Assembly (NCBI GenBank): GCA_964503895.1
Contig: CAZDCF010000005.1
Span: 1-64,000 of the forward strand
Direction: 5' to 3'
DNA: 64,000 nt
Source: Nitronereus sp964503895
GTDB taxonomy: Bacteria > Nitrospirota > Nitrospiria > Nitrospirales > UBA8639
Shown: in pieces, positions 9,120 to 17,894 of the stretch
Layout: every line of letters starts with the position of its first letter
Numbering within the stretch: the first letter of the stretch is position 1
Made by a program: the position numbers and the translations under genes
Notes under the pieces: generated by a model
Told to the model about the DNA's origin: nothing
What the model saw: the letters and a program-made list of their open reading frames with translations, nothing else
The model's database searches: none

Positions 9120-9737
9120 ATGTCCTTGAACCTTTCACAACGCCAAATTCGAGTTGTTCTCTCTTTTTTTCTCTTTCTTATTCCTATTCCTTCGGCTCTT
9201 GCTGGAGAAGCCAGCGATACCGTGGCCCAACTGCAAGAAACGATTTTAAAAATCATGAAAGGTGGAAAAGAGTGGGGGTACAAGGGACGGTACGAAATTA
9301 TTACTCCGGTAGTTGATAAAACACATGATCTTCCAGTTATTGCGCGCATTACAGTAGGAAGACATTGGAAAAAAATGACACCTGAGGAACAGGTCAAATT
9401 TGCAAACACGTTCAATGAACTGACTCATTCAACCTATGCGGGAAGATTTAATAGTTATTCTGGAGAAAAATTTTCACTTATCTCGGAAAAATCTGTGAAA
9501 CGGAATCGAAAACTTGTACAAACCCGGTTTGTCAAAGCTGATGGAGAAGAGATCCGCTTTAACTATATCCTTCACCAGACCAATGACCAATGGAAAATCA
9601 TCAATATTATCGTCAATGGGGTCAGCGACTTGGCCCTCAAGCGAACTGAATATTCAAGCATTTTTAAAAAAAATGGCTACCCATCCCTCATAGAAAAATT
9701 ACTTGTACAAATTAAAGAAAATGCAGATAGACTATAA
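9120..9737 (+). CDS. mlaC: MlaC/Ttg2D-family periplasmic phospholipid-binding protein (HpnM-like)
   Basis: 205 aa. The signal peptide spans residues 1-28 (cut near SALAG). The mature protein has the MlaC pattern: a helical N-terminal part, then RITVGRHWKKMTPEEQVKFANTF-type sequence (shown here only in part: GRHWKKMTPEEQ), a YAGRFNSYSGEKF strand and WKIINIIVNGVS. MlaC carries phospholipids across the periplasm. The related HpnM is tied to hopanoid transport. The neighbours are mlaA (37 nt downstream) and a convergent HpnN-like RND exporter. No MlaFEDB ABC complex is in the window, which suggests that the RND protein is the partner. Either name (MlaC or HpnM) is possible. Confidence 0.88.
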   Translation: MSLNLSQRQIRVVLSFFLFLIPIPSALAGEASDTVAQLQETILKIMKGGKEWGYKGRYEIITPVVDKTHDLPVIARITVGRHWKKMTPEEQVKFANTFNELTHSTYAGRFNSYSGEKFSLISEKSVKRNRKLVQTRFVKADGEEIRFNYILHQTNDQWKIINIIVNGVSDLALKRTEYSSIFKKNGYPSLIEKLLVQIKENADRL

Positions 9738-9774
9738 TATCATTTGTTGCTAGGATATCCTTGACCGGTCAAGT

Positions 9775-10692
9775 ATGAACCCAAGTTTTTTGCCGCATAT
9801 CATGAAAATGCCGTCAACGCATGCCTATAGAGTTTCCTTCTATTGCCTAGTTGTGGCCCTGATTTTTGTAGTAACACTGGGAGTTGGACTAACTTGGGCT
9901 GTAGATGGCGAGGACGACCCCATTGAGGTCATAAATCGACCGATTTATCATACCAACGACATTATTGATAAATACGTGGGCGAACCAATTTCCCAATTCT
10001 ATGTCAGCTATACTCCTGACCCTATTCGTGCAAGAGTTTCTAATTTTTTTGACCACATAACATACCCAAATGTCGTATTGAATGCTTTTCTACAAGGCAA
10101 GGGTAAACAAGGCCTCGAGGATTCTAGCCGCTTCTTAATTAACTCTACATTCGGCGCATTCGGGTTCTTCGATGTAGCTACCCCACTGGGGTTAAAAGCC
10201 CACAACGAGGATTTTGGGCAGACCATGGCCGTATGGGGTGTAGGACAAGGACCCTATCTGGTACTCCCCCTTATTGGTCCAAATACCATTCGAGATATCC
10301 CAGATCTTGGAGTTAGCGTGGTAACTAATATTCTCTTTTATGTCGGCAATCCTGTGGCAATTCCATTTGCAGTTCTAGGTATCGTCGATAAACGATCACG
10401 TTTTGACCAGGCAATTCGATTTCGAAATGAAACGGCCATCGAACCGTATCTCTTTACGCGGGAAGCCTACCTCCAACGACGAAATTTCCTTATTCATGAT
10501 GGAAATCCCCCAATTGAAGATGATGACTTATTCCTTGATGAATCCTTTGCTGGATTGAAATTAGAGGAAGAACCCCGAGAAACAGTGAAGCCAGAAGAAG
10601 AGCCGTTTATTCAAAACCAACCAATTCCTCCTCAAACCAGAAACGCCCACGAGTTTTCAGAACCTTCGTCATTGACCGCCTCCGTTCAATAA
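9775..10692 (+). CDS. mlaA: MlaA/VacJ-family outer-membrane lipid-transport protein
   Basis: 305 aa. The family signature starts with DPIEVINRPIYHTNDIID near residues 48-65, followed by RARVSNFFDHITYPNVVLN, FGFFDVAT and DFGQTMAVWGVGQGPYLVLP. MlaA removes mislocalised phospholipid from the outer leaflet of the outer membrane and hands it to MlaC. The N-terminus has a hydrophobic signal segment (about 20-42), but no lipobox cysteine after it, unlike the E. coli lipoprotein. The C-terminal 60 residues are acidic and proline-rich, an extension not seen in the short form. Paired with mlaC on the same transcript. Confidence 0.92.
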   Translation: MNPSFLPHIMKMPSTHAYRVSFYCLVVALIFVVTLGVGLTWAVDGEDDPIEVINRPIYHTNDIIDKYVGEPISQFYVSYTPDPIRARVSNFFDHITYPNVVLNAFLQGKGKQGLEDSSRFLINSTFGAFGFFDVATPLGLKAHNEDFGQTMAVWGVGQGPYLVLPLIGPNTIRDIPDLGVSVVTNILFYVGNPVAIPFAVLGIVDKRSRFDQAIRFRNETAIEPYLFTREAYLQRRNFLIHDGNPPIEDDDLFLDESFAGLKLEEEPRETVKPEEEPFIQNQPIPPQTRNAHEFSEPSSLTASVQ

Positions 10693-10744
10693 CCAGCGTG
10701 CTTGTGTCAGCCACCTTCAGTTATGCAGCCTTCGGAATTTTCCG

Positions 10745-13423
10745 TCAGACTTCTTTCCACCACCCTTGACTTTCTAACTCCGCCATTAAGGCCGGCAACA
10801 CTACTAAGGCGCAAAACAACGCCAGAGTTAAAGTCAAGGCCAACAAAATTCCCAGGCTCGCCATGCCTTGATGATGGGAAAATCCAAGGGCACCAAATGA
10901 TGCCATTGTGGTCAATGCACTAAAGAACACTGCCTTTGATGTACTGCTACAAAGAACCTGAGCAATAGAGTTTCCTTCGCGTCTTCGTAAAACTAAATAA
11001 ATCCCAAACGCAATACCAAGACCCAAGACTAACGGCAATGCTACTACATTCGCTAAATTCAGGGGCACATGAAATATAATCGAAGCCGCCACCGTAAGCA
11101 CCATGGTCAGCAACAGTGGCAAGAGAACAAGCAAGACATCTCCGAAACGACGAAAAACAATGAAGAGTAGGACCGTCGAGGCCAAAATAGCGACCCAAGC
11201 CGCTTGTAAACAAGAGTCAATAATAGCTTGTCCTCCTTCCACAATGGCCACCGGAGACCCAATAGCACGAGGTTCAACTTGCTGTACACTTTTGGCAAAC
11301 TCCCGCAACTTTTCATTATCATTCCCATTGAAAATCGGAAACACCTCAACTCGGGCCCGACCATCCTTTGCCAAGTAATGGTCTCGCAGCCCTTGAGGCA
11401 AACTCTTAAATGTCACCTCGCGCGCATTCATGAGATTTCGTAACCGATTCAGCCATTTTGGAAAATTTCCAATCAGTCTATTTCGAAGTTCTGCCAAAGC
11501 CTCAGGGGTCCAATGGAATTGGCCTTCAAAGTGATCCAGCCCTTCGGAAAGAACCCGAATACTGTTGGCAAAATCCGGTTCCCAAGCTGTATGGTTCCCA
11601 GCCATCAACTTTTGATCAAACTCCTGCACCGCTCGGGCTTCTTCATCAGGTGAAGGAGGCGGGAGAGGATCGACTGGGGTAAGAATAGGATCTAGCACCA
11701 AAGACATTTCCTCAATTATCCCTAGCTTTTCTTCCTGATTTTCAGGAACAAACTTGGACAAAGTAAGCGCGCGATCCACAACGTCGAGTTCTTTTAAACG
11801 ACCAGCAAGTTCATTAGCATCCGTTAAGTTTCTGGCAACAATCTGAATGACGTAGGGTGAAGTTCCCGGATCTTCAAGAAGTTCTTGGAAAGTGGAGACT
11901 CCTTCTGTGGAAGGATCTCGAAGATGTAGGGGGTTAAAATCAAACCGCAGCATGGGCAGCACGAACACTGCGGCCAAGGTCAATGGCACAGTGAACAATA
12001 ATATAGGCCTCCGCCAACGAATTACCGGGTGCATCTGGCCAATTTGCCCATCAGCGGACAAATCTAAGACTTTCCTTTGTTGGTTCTTTGAGATCGGCAA
12101 AACCGTTAATAACGCCGGGAAAAAGGTCATGTTGGCCAACAAAGCTAAAAACATGCCGACTCCAGCAATCAACCCCAATTCCGCAAAACCTCGGTATGCC
12201 GTTGGCAAGAACGAGAAAAAACTCAAAGCCGCGGCTATAGCTGACAATGTAAGGGCACCACCTACACCACCAGCCGCCTCACGAAGAGCCACATCGTGGA
12301 CACCTAATCGATCAAAAGCCTCGCGATACCTCATCCCAAACTGGATGCCAAAATCCACCCCAAGCCCAATAAACAGGACCGGAACCGATGCGGAAATAAA
12401 ATTCAAGGATCCTATAGCAAACACCGCAAAGGCGCCTGTCCAAATTAATCCCATAATGAGGGTGGCTAACATTACGCCCACTAGACGGACCGTTCGTAAC
12501 CCCAAAAGCAAAATGATGCAGACCAATGAAATAGAGAGCGTGGCCGCGACACTGGCTCCTTGAGAGAGAGTCTCACGCTCCTCTGTTTCTATTGGAATCG
12601 AACCTGTCATTCTTACACGAACCCCTAGACTTTCCCCCAAAATCTTGCTTTGTTGTCGGATAAATCCGATCGGTCCTCCTGCCCCCTCGAGAGTTGAATA
12701 ATCCAAATGAGGCTTGACCAATAAAAACCGGCGTTTGGGGTCACCCTTTTTGGTCACATCGTCAACCATCGCCTCTTTCCAAGAACTAGGATTAGGCTTG
12801 CCTGCTACCTGAGATTCAATCGCTTCACTTAACAGTTTAAAGACCTTGCCCAACACCACCTGCTCATCAGCATTCGGATTTTCCTCTAACGCCAAGGCAA
12901 GTATGGAAAAGAACCCTCGCAAACTAGGGTCATACACCAACGTCCCCAAAAAGGGCTCCCATTTACTTAGCCGTTCATCCAACTTCCATAGTTCATCAGG
13001 ACTGAGATAGAGCAGTCCATACGTATCGAAAAACTCACCCTGCCTCGGATCATAGACAAACGAAAAAAGGGAATGCTGTTCTTTTATTGCGGCTAATAAT
13101 TGATGAAACGCGTTCCTGACCGTGTCAGTATCGGCTTGATCAATGACAATGACGATTAATTTGTCGAGTTGCGGAAACGCGGAAACAAAATCCTCATCTA
13201 ATTGTCGAAAAGGGAGATTGGGATCTAACAAATTCAGTGGATTAGTATCGAGGGTGAGATTCTTCACGGTATAAACGAGAAGTAATCCAGAAAGGCTCAA
13301 CAAACCAATCACTACCCATATGGCGCATTGACGACAAAGATCGACCAATTGCACAAGCACGTGCTGAAACCAGACAGCCACGCGATCCAGGAAAGAAAGA
13401 TTCACGATAGAGTTCACTCCCAA
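10745..13423 (-). CDS. hpnN: MMPL/RND-superfamily lipid transporter, HpnN-like
   Basis: 892 aa inner-membrane protein with two repeated halves. A first TM near residue 35 precedes a large periplasmic loop and a first block of five or more TMs (about 275-450, including VPVLFIGLGVDFGIQFGMRY). A second periplasmic loop leads to a second TM block (about 730-885, including VVALPLVLGLGIAFGIYLVL). This is the MMPL/HpnN layout. HpnN moves hopanoids to the outer membrane in Rhodopseudomonas. The substrate here is unknown. The gene converges on mlaA with a 52-nt gap and probably works with MlaC/MlaA in lipid trafficking. I see no hopanoid-synthesis gene in the window. Confidence 0.85.
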   Translation of the reverse strand: MGVNSIVNLSFLDRVAVWFQHVLVQLVDLCRQCAIWVVIGLLSLSGLLLVYTVKNLTLDTNPLNLLDPNLPFRQLDEDFVSAFPQLDKLIVIVIDQADTDTVRNAFHQLLAAIKEQHSLFSFVYDPRQGEFFDTYGLLYLSPDELWKLDERLSKWEPFLGTLVYDPSLRGFFSILALALEENPNADEQVVLGKVFKLLSEAIESQVAGKPNPSSWKEAMVDDVTKKGDPKRRFLLVKPHLDYSTLEGAGGPIGFIRQQSKILGESLGVRVRMTGSIPIETEERETLSQGASVAATLSISLVCIILLLGLRTVRLVGVMLATLIMGLIWTGAFAVFAIGSLNFISASVPVLFIGLGVDFGIQFGMRYREAFDRLGVHDVALREAAGGVGGALTLSAIAAALSFFSFLPTAYRGFAELGLIAGVGMFLALLANMTFFPALLTVLPISKNQQRKVLDLSADGQIGQMHPVIRWRRPILLFTVPLTLAAVFVLPMLRFDFNPLHLRDPSTEGVSTFQELLEDPGTSPYVIQIVARNLTDANELAGRLKELDVVDRALTLSKFVPENQEEKLGIIEEMSLVLDPILTPVDPLPPPSPDEEARAVQEFDQKLMAGNHTAWEPDFANSIRVLSEGLDHFEGQFHWTPEALAELRNRLIGNFPKWLNRLRNLMNAREVTFKSLPQGLRDHYLAKDGRARVEVFPIFNGNDNEKLREFAKSVQQVEPRAIGSPVAIVEGGQAIIDSCLQAAWVAILASTVLLFIVFRRFGDVLLVLLPLLLTMVLTVAASIIFHVPLNLANVVALPLVLGLGIAFGIYLVLRRREGNSIAQVLCSSTSKAVFFSALTTMASFGALGFSHHQGMASLGILLALTLTLALFCALVVLPALMAELESQGWWKEV

Positions 13424-13928
13424 ATGACCAGGGTCCGCAGAATGGAAAAGGGTTACACTCCCACACTACTAGACAATTGATTCAATCAGTTTACTCCCAT
13501 GTCATATACATGGACCGAAATTATATTTGTGCACACCGGCCCACCACATTCTACACATTCCAAACTCGAACATTTCCAAATTAGTATAGCTTCCCCCCGA
13601 CATAAACAAAATAGACCCATGGTTTTCACAATATTCAGCACATAAGGTCCATATGGCGTTTCCTAGACTTTTGAAACATTATTGACTTATATTCCAAAAT
13701 CTGACTATCTTTTATTTAACAACTATGGTAAAAGGCTAGTATCTTTTGCTGCTGTGGGTCTGGCAGTTCAAGAGTCCTAAGTAAGACCCGTAACCGATGT
13801 TGTTTTGCGAAGAGTTCATTCGGAAGTCGCCCTAGAGTCGCAGCGAATTCGCGCCCTCGGAACATTTCTTCCAATAGTTTGATTCTCTCCAATACAAGAC
13901 AATGTCATGAATTTCAAAGGAGGAACCC
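13424..13928. other. 505-nt intergenic region with long leader of the RRM gene
   Basis: No credible ORF is seen. The region separates the divergent hpnN-like gene from the RRM-protein gene. A promoter candidate at 13682-13711 would give the RRM gene an untranslated leader of about 210 nt, ending with the strong ribosome site AAAGGAGGA at 13916. Long leaders are typical of cold-inducible RNA-binding and cold-shock genes. Confidence 0.5.
13682..13711 (+). promoter_or_regulatory. Candidate sigma-70 promoter of the RRM gene
   Basis: TTGACT (13682-13687) and TATCTT (13706-13711) are separated by 18 nt. The match is moderate, and the position fits the long leader before the RRM gene. Confidence 0.35.
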
Positions 13929-14258
13929 ATGGGTTCAAAAGTGTACGTAGGTGGCTTGCCGTATTCCGCGACGGAAGCTGAGGTCGAGACGTTATTTGCT
14001 GAACATGGAACCGTGGAATCGGCTCGCGTGATCACCGATAAATACACCGGCCAATCACGTGGATTCGGCTTTGTGGAAATGTCCACACCCGAAGAAGCGC
14101 AAGCGGCAATTTCAGCCCTCCACTCCAGTGAGATGGGCGGGCGAACCCTGACGGTCAACGAAGCCAAACCCATGGCCCCACGCTCCAGCGGCGGTGGCTT
14201 TGGTGGCGGTGGCGGCCGAGGAGGAGATGGAAACCGAGGAAGACGAAGCCGATTTTAG
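13929..14258 (+). CDS. RRM-domain RNA-binding protein with Gly-rich tail
   Basis: 109 aa. One RNA recognition motif fills residues 4-80, with RNP2 KVYVGGLP at 4-11 and RNP1 RGFGFVEM at 44-51. A glycine/arginine-rich tail (about 88-109) follows, as in the cold-inducible Rbp proteins of cyanobacteria and other bacteria. It binds single-stranded RNA and probably acts as an RNA chaperone. The start is fixed by AAAGGAGGA 4 nt before the ATG. It is monocistronic: a perfect hairpin terminator follows. The long leader suggests post-transcriptional, perhaps temperature-dependent, control (inference). Confidence 0.95.
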   Translation: MGSKVYVGGLPYSATEAEVETLFAEHGTVESARVITDKYTGQSRGFGFVEMSTPEEAQAAISALHSSEMGGRTLTVNEAKPMAPRSSGGGFGGGGGRGGDGNRGRRSRF

Positions 14259-14284
14259 ACGTCATCACGTAGTCCATAACATGG

Positions 14285-14328
14285 ACGGCGCAGTTTGCAG
14301 AGCATGCGAGCTGCGCCGTTTTTTTTTT
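14285..14328 (+). terminator. Rho-independent terminator of the RRM gene
   Basis: ACGGCGCAG (14285-14293) pairs perfectly with CTGCGCCGT (14311-14319), with a 17-nt loop and a run of ten T from 14319. Confidence 0.93.
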
Positions 14329-14409
14329 GCACAAAAGTAACGCCCATTAGCTCACAAGGCAACGAACAACATTGATGAACATGAGCTATTCTATCTTATA
14401 ATTTTTCCT

Positions 14410-14850
14410 TTATTTAGTACGAAAGTGGATTCGAATAGTTAATTCACCATCGACTAAATTATCCCCCTTCATTTGAGGATCGAAAGTCCATTTTTTAAGA
14501 GCATAAAGGCCGGCAAGATTCAACTGGCGATTTTTGGCCGATTGCAAGACCACGACAGTAGTTTTCGCTGTCTTACTAACTAGAATTCGGACTTTCATCC
14601 AATCATCGATTTCTTTCCCATGTAAGGCAGGAGGCATCCTGGGCCAAGGCGTATATTTAGGGACTGGCCCTAATTGCTGGTCTTTGTTGAGTTTGAGCCC
14701 ATGAACGTGAACAGTTTCTAAAATCTCCACTTCTTCGTCTTCAAAATGATCAGATTCATGTGTAGAATGATCGAATTGGGCAAAAACTGGGATATACACT
14801 CCAATAATCAAAAAAACTGCTAAGCCGGCAGCCATAAATCTATTTTTCAT
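14410..14850 (-). CDS. Secreted TonB C-terminal-domain protein, His-rich N-terminus
   Basis: 146 aa from the ATG at 14850, which has AAGGAAGGGG just upstream. A GTG further out lacks such a site. The signal peptide covers residues 1-24 (VFAQ cut). The mature N-terminus is His/Asp/Glu-rich (FDHSTHESDHFEDEE) and leads into VEILETVHVHG at 41-51. The C-terminal half is a small TonB-CTD-like domain with LYALKKWTFDPQMKGDN. It shares the VEILET segment with the TonB-CTD protein at 3022-3624. It follows the TonB receptor gene on the same strand with an 111-nt gap that holds a hairpin. Likely a periplasmic coupling or metal-handling accessory to that receptor (inference). Confidence 0.72.
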   Translation of the reverse strand: MKNRFMAAGLAVFLIIGVYIPVFAQFDHSTHESDHFEDEEVEILETVHVHGLKLNKDQQLGPVPKYTPWPRMPPALHGKEIDDWMKVRILVSKTAKTTVVVLQSAKNRQLNLAGLYALKKWTFDPQMKGDNLVDGELTIRIHFRTK

Positions 14851-14891
14851 AAAAAACCCCTTCCTTAACACTCCACCATCTGGGGAGAGTG

Positions 14892-14916
14892 TCAGGAGGG
14901 AATGCCTTTCTCCTGA
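14892..14916 (-). other. Hairpin between TonB receptor and TonB-CTD genes
   Basis: TCAGGAG (14892-14898) pairs with CTCCTGA (14910-14916) around an 11-nt loop. It is not followed by a T-run on the minus strand, so it is more likely an mRNA-stability or partial attenuation element than a full terminator. Confidence 0.4.
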
Positions 14917-14961
14917 TAAAGATGGAAAATGTCTGCCTATTTAATACATATTTTTCAAGGA

Positions 14962-17388
14962 TCAAAAAAGCCATTGTGTCCGGAAGAAAAAAGAACGTGG
15001 CATATTGGCGTGGGAAACGCCAAGTCCAATGCTTTGCTCACCAATGTTGAGGAATTCCTGCTGATCAAATATGTTTATCATATCAAATCCAAACAATAGT
15101 TTCTGTTTGTTGAATAGAGAAACTACGTTTGCAATGGACAAATTATAGGTTGTGACCGAATCCGCACTCTGAGAGTTGGTTTTCTCTCCAGCCGCAGCCG
15201 TACGAAGCCCAGACCCGAATAGCATTTGGCCAGTTACTGTCGTATGTTTGAAAATTCGATAAGTCAGTATAGCCGAGCTTGTTAACTCTTGCATATGATC
15301 ACAAAACACACCTTCGCTAGTTTCGATATCATTGATCTCGGTTTGTTCCAAGAGAAAATGACCTGACTGCAATCCCTGGCCCTTGCATTGCCCCCAGGCC
15401 ACATTACCCCGTGCAGAAAAATTGTCCGTAAGCTTTATCTTAATGCTCCCCTCAATCCCTCTTTGCCACCCATTCTTAAACGCAAAGAAATTTAACAACG
15501 GTGTTGTGCCAAATTGTCCTGCATCAGACAAATTCATACTTAATTTGTAATAGCCAGTGAGTTGCACTACGGCAGCTTGACCAATGGCGTGCGTGGACCC
15601 AACTTCAAAGTAGTGTGAACGCTCAGGCTTCACTGTGTTGTTAGTCAAGTTTTCTGGTTCAGCTGTTGTACCAACAGTATTTAACTGAACGAATCGAATA
15701 GCTTCAAGATTCGGTGGGGTAAACAATTGTCCATAGAATGCGTGAAACGCATGATTGTTATTGGCTTTAAAAGTCACACCCATACGTGGACTAACTTGCA
15801 TGGCCTCAATAAACCCATGAATGTTATCCACACGTACACCTAAGTTAAACGCCCACTGATCAGTGGGCGTATATTGATCTTGCACCCAGAATTCTTCTCG
15901 ATACCCAATAAGCCGATTATCCGCATTGCGTGCCAACACAGATCCGGTGGGATCACCTGCCCCATCTCGATCAAAGACAGATAATCGTGTTTTATTGACA
16001 GCCTGCGTACGGTCGAATTGAAACCCGGCCTTCATCAAATGACGGCAGTTAAGCACATTGGCATAATCAAACCGCATACCACCTGAATACGCAAAGCGAT
16101 CCTGACTCCCGGCAGAAAACGGTTCATCTGTATCACTGGTATACGCCAATACATTCAAGGGATCCGTCTCAAACGTGGCGCGAGTATGGCGTAGATACCC
16201 AGCCAGGCTAAAATACTGATTAGCATTCACATCATGTCGCCATACCACATGTGTGTATTGGTTAGTTTCTTTTTGCGTTTCATTGATATCTTGGGAAGCG
16301 ACTGGCGTTAATCCTGAAATTAGCGAAACAACAGTGGAATTTTCTGTTTGGTTTGGTGTAGTAGGAATTTCAAATTTTGCGATAGAATTTAAAAAGAGCA
16401 ACGTCAAGTTATTGTGATTATTAAATTGATAATCTCCCCGTAAAAATGTCTGATTGCGACTGCTCTGATCATGAAAAATGGATTTTCCTAGCGTGGGGGG
16501 CTCAATGCCACGATTCGTTGTAGCAGAACTATTCTGCACGTAAAAACGGAATCGGTCCCCAACTGTTCCGCCGTATTCAAAGGAGGGATTCACGGTTTCA
16601 TTCGATCCACCAAAGAGTTGCACCGCCCCAAATCCCGGCCTCGTTCCACTTTTACTTGTGATGTCAATCACCGCGGCAGTACGATTGCCGTACTGTGCCT
16701 CCATGCCCCCTAAAATTATATCTGCTCGTTCCCATGAACGCGGAGAGATCACATCTGTAAAAGTAGACGATACTGTGTCGGGAATTGGCACCCCATCGAT
16801 TCGCACTTGAAAATTTGCATGATCCTGGCGAATGTGAGTTTGCTTCAGGCTGCCATTAACTGCGCCGGGAATGGTAAGCAACATATCATTAAATTCAATA
16901 TTGTTACCAAACGGAAGCGCTTCGATTTCTGTTCGACTGAGCGAATAAGTTTGACTCGATGATTTGGGCTGAATTGGTAGGAAAGGTGCGACAACCTCCA
17001 ACGCAATATCCTGGGTCACAGTCATGGTCAGGACCACAGGACTGGACACCTCTTCTCCAACCTCGATAATTTCATACTCACTTCGATATGTCTCTTGAAT
17101 CGCACGTATCGAGAATATCCCATTTGCAGGCGCGATGAAGACAAACTCCCCTGCATCATCAGTTGTGTCGAACATGACCAATGCACCTTCTTGGTCACGC
17201 AATTCCACAGTTGCTTGGGCCACACGGCGCAAATCTTCGTTCTGTACATGACCCACAATCCGATGGCCCAGAGAACCAGCCTGAGAGTCCTCTAAAAAAC
17301 TAAAGACTGCAAAAAAGACAAAACCCCAAACCAGCAATTCTCGACTTTTTAATTTCCTTAAAAATATATTTATGTAAGACATAGTCAC
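14962..17388 (-). CDS. TonB-dependent outer-membrane receptor with carboxypeptidase-like N-terminal domain
   Basis: 808 aa. After a signal peptide (about 1-38) comes a carboxypeptidase-regulatory-like beta-sandwich domain (about 42-120: GHRIVGHVQNEDLRRVAQAT, DDAGEFVF), then a TonB-box-like stretch (DIALEVVAP), the plug domain (about 145-250: IEFNDMLLTIPGAVNG, VRIDGVPIPD, ILGGMEAQYGNRTAAVIDI) and a 22-strand-type barrel ending in the aromatic C-terminus FRTQWLF. Such receptors import metal chelates or other scarce ligands by TonB energy. The operon partners (His-rich 111-aa protein upstream, His-rich TonB-CTD protein downstream) point to a metal ligand. The exact substrate is not readable. Confidence 0.93.
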   Translation of the reverse strand: MTMSYINIFLRKLKSRELLVWGFVFFAVFSFLEDSQAGSLGHRIVGHVQNEDLRRVAQATVELRDQEGALVMFDTTDDAGEFVFIAPANGIFSIRAIQETYRSEYEIIEVGEEVSSPVVLTMTVTQDIALEVVAPFLPIQPKSSSQTYSLSRTEIEALPFGNNIEFNDMLLTIPGAVNGSLKQTHIRQDHANFQVRIDGVPIPDTVSSTFTDVISPRSWERADIILGGMEAQYGNRTAAVIDITSKSGTRPGFGAVQLFGGSNETVNPSFEYGGTVGDRFRFYVQNSSATTNRGIEPPTLGKSIFHDQSSRNQTFLRGDYQFNNHNNLTLLFLNSIAKFEIPTTPNQTENSTVVSLISGLTPVASQDINETQKETNQYTHVVWRHDVNANQYFSLAGYLRHTRATFETDPLNVLAYTSDTDEPFSAGSQDRFAYSGGMRFDYANVLNCRHLMKAGFQFDRTQAVNKTRLSVFDRDGAGDPTGSVLARNADNRLIGYREEFWVQDQYTPTDQWAFNLGVRVDNIHGFIEAMQVSPRMGVTFKANNNHAFHAFYGQLFTPPNLEAIRFVQLNTVGTTAEPENLTNNTVKPERSHYFEVGSTHAIGQAAVVQLTGYYKLSMNLSDAGQFGTTPLLNFFAFKNGWQRGIEGSIKIKLTDNFSARGNVAWGQCKGQGLQSGHFLLEQTEINDIETSEGVFCDHMQELTSSAILTYRIFKHTTVTGQMLFGSGLRTAAAGEKTNSQSADSVTTYNLSIANVVSLFNKQKLLFGFDMINIFDQQEFLNIGEQSIGLGVSHANMPRSFFFRTQWLF

Positions 17389-17516
17389 TCTATTCCAAAA
17401 AGAAGTAAGGGGTTGAAGGGCTCCTCAGGAAATACGCAGAAGACAATCATGTCCCAATGCATGCACACAGGAAAAAGCCAACACACAACCCTGAAATGAA
17501 AAAAACAACGACGAGA

Positions 17517-17849
17517 TTAGAAGAAGAGGGGTGGGCCTCGGGAGTCTTGGGAAGTGAGAACTACCGAAGAATAGACAGGATTTGATGCAAAGCATCGCTC
17601 TTGATTAACTTGAAGAGCAATATCGATTTCAACATGATCAAAGGCAATCGACCCACTGCCATTGGCCTGCAGCCACTGGCACAAGTCAAAATCCGAGTGC
17701 TCATGGCCATCATGATCAATTTCCGAGAAAACGTGATGCACTTCTAATGCACCAGCAAACGCCAGAAGGCTGAAAAAAAATAGTGCAACAAATATGGCTA
17801 TCGCCGCTTGTGTAGAAGAGGGTCGATTTGGAAATTGAAAGATGTTCAT
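17517..17849 (-). CDS. Small exported His/Asp-rich protein (DUF2946-like)
   Basis: 110 aa from the ATG at 17849. A TTG at 17876 in frame lies upstream of the predicted transcription start, so it is less likely. A hydrophobic signal segment (about 13-34) precedes VHHVFSEIDHDGHEHSDFD, a cluster of His and Asp typical of metal-binding small exported proteins, followed by LCQWLQANG. This matches the style of DUF2946-type proteins found beside metal receptor and efflux genes. It lies 128 nt upstream of the TonB receptor on the same strand and is probably the first gene of that operon. Function unproven. Confidence 0.65.
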   Translation of the reverse strand: MNIFQFPNRPSSTQAAIAIFVALFFFSLLAFAGALEVHHVFSEIDHDGHEHSDFDLCQWLQANGSGSIAFDHVEIDIALQVNQERCFASNPVYSSVVLTSQDSRGPPLFF

Positions 17850-17862
17850 ATGATCGCTCGAG

Positions 17863-17891
17863 ATCCTACCAACCAAGCTGTTTCAAGTCAA
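17863..17891 (-). promoter_or_regulatory. Promoter of the metal-receptor operon
   Basis: Reading the minus strand, TTGACT (17891-17886) is 17 nt from TAGGAT (17868-17863). A start point about 7 nt further would lie just before the ATG at 17849, giving a very short leader. Confidence 0.45.
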
Positions 17892-17894
17892 TAG

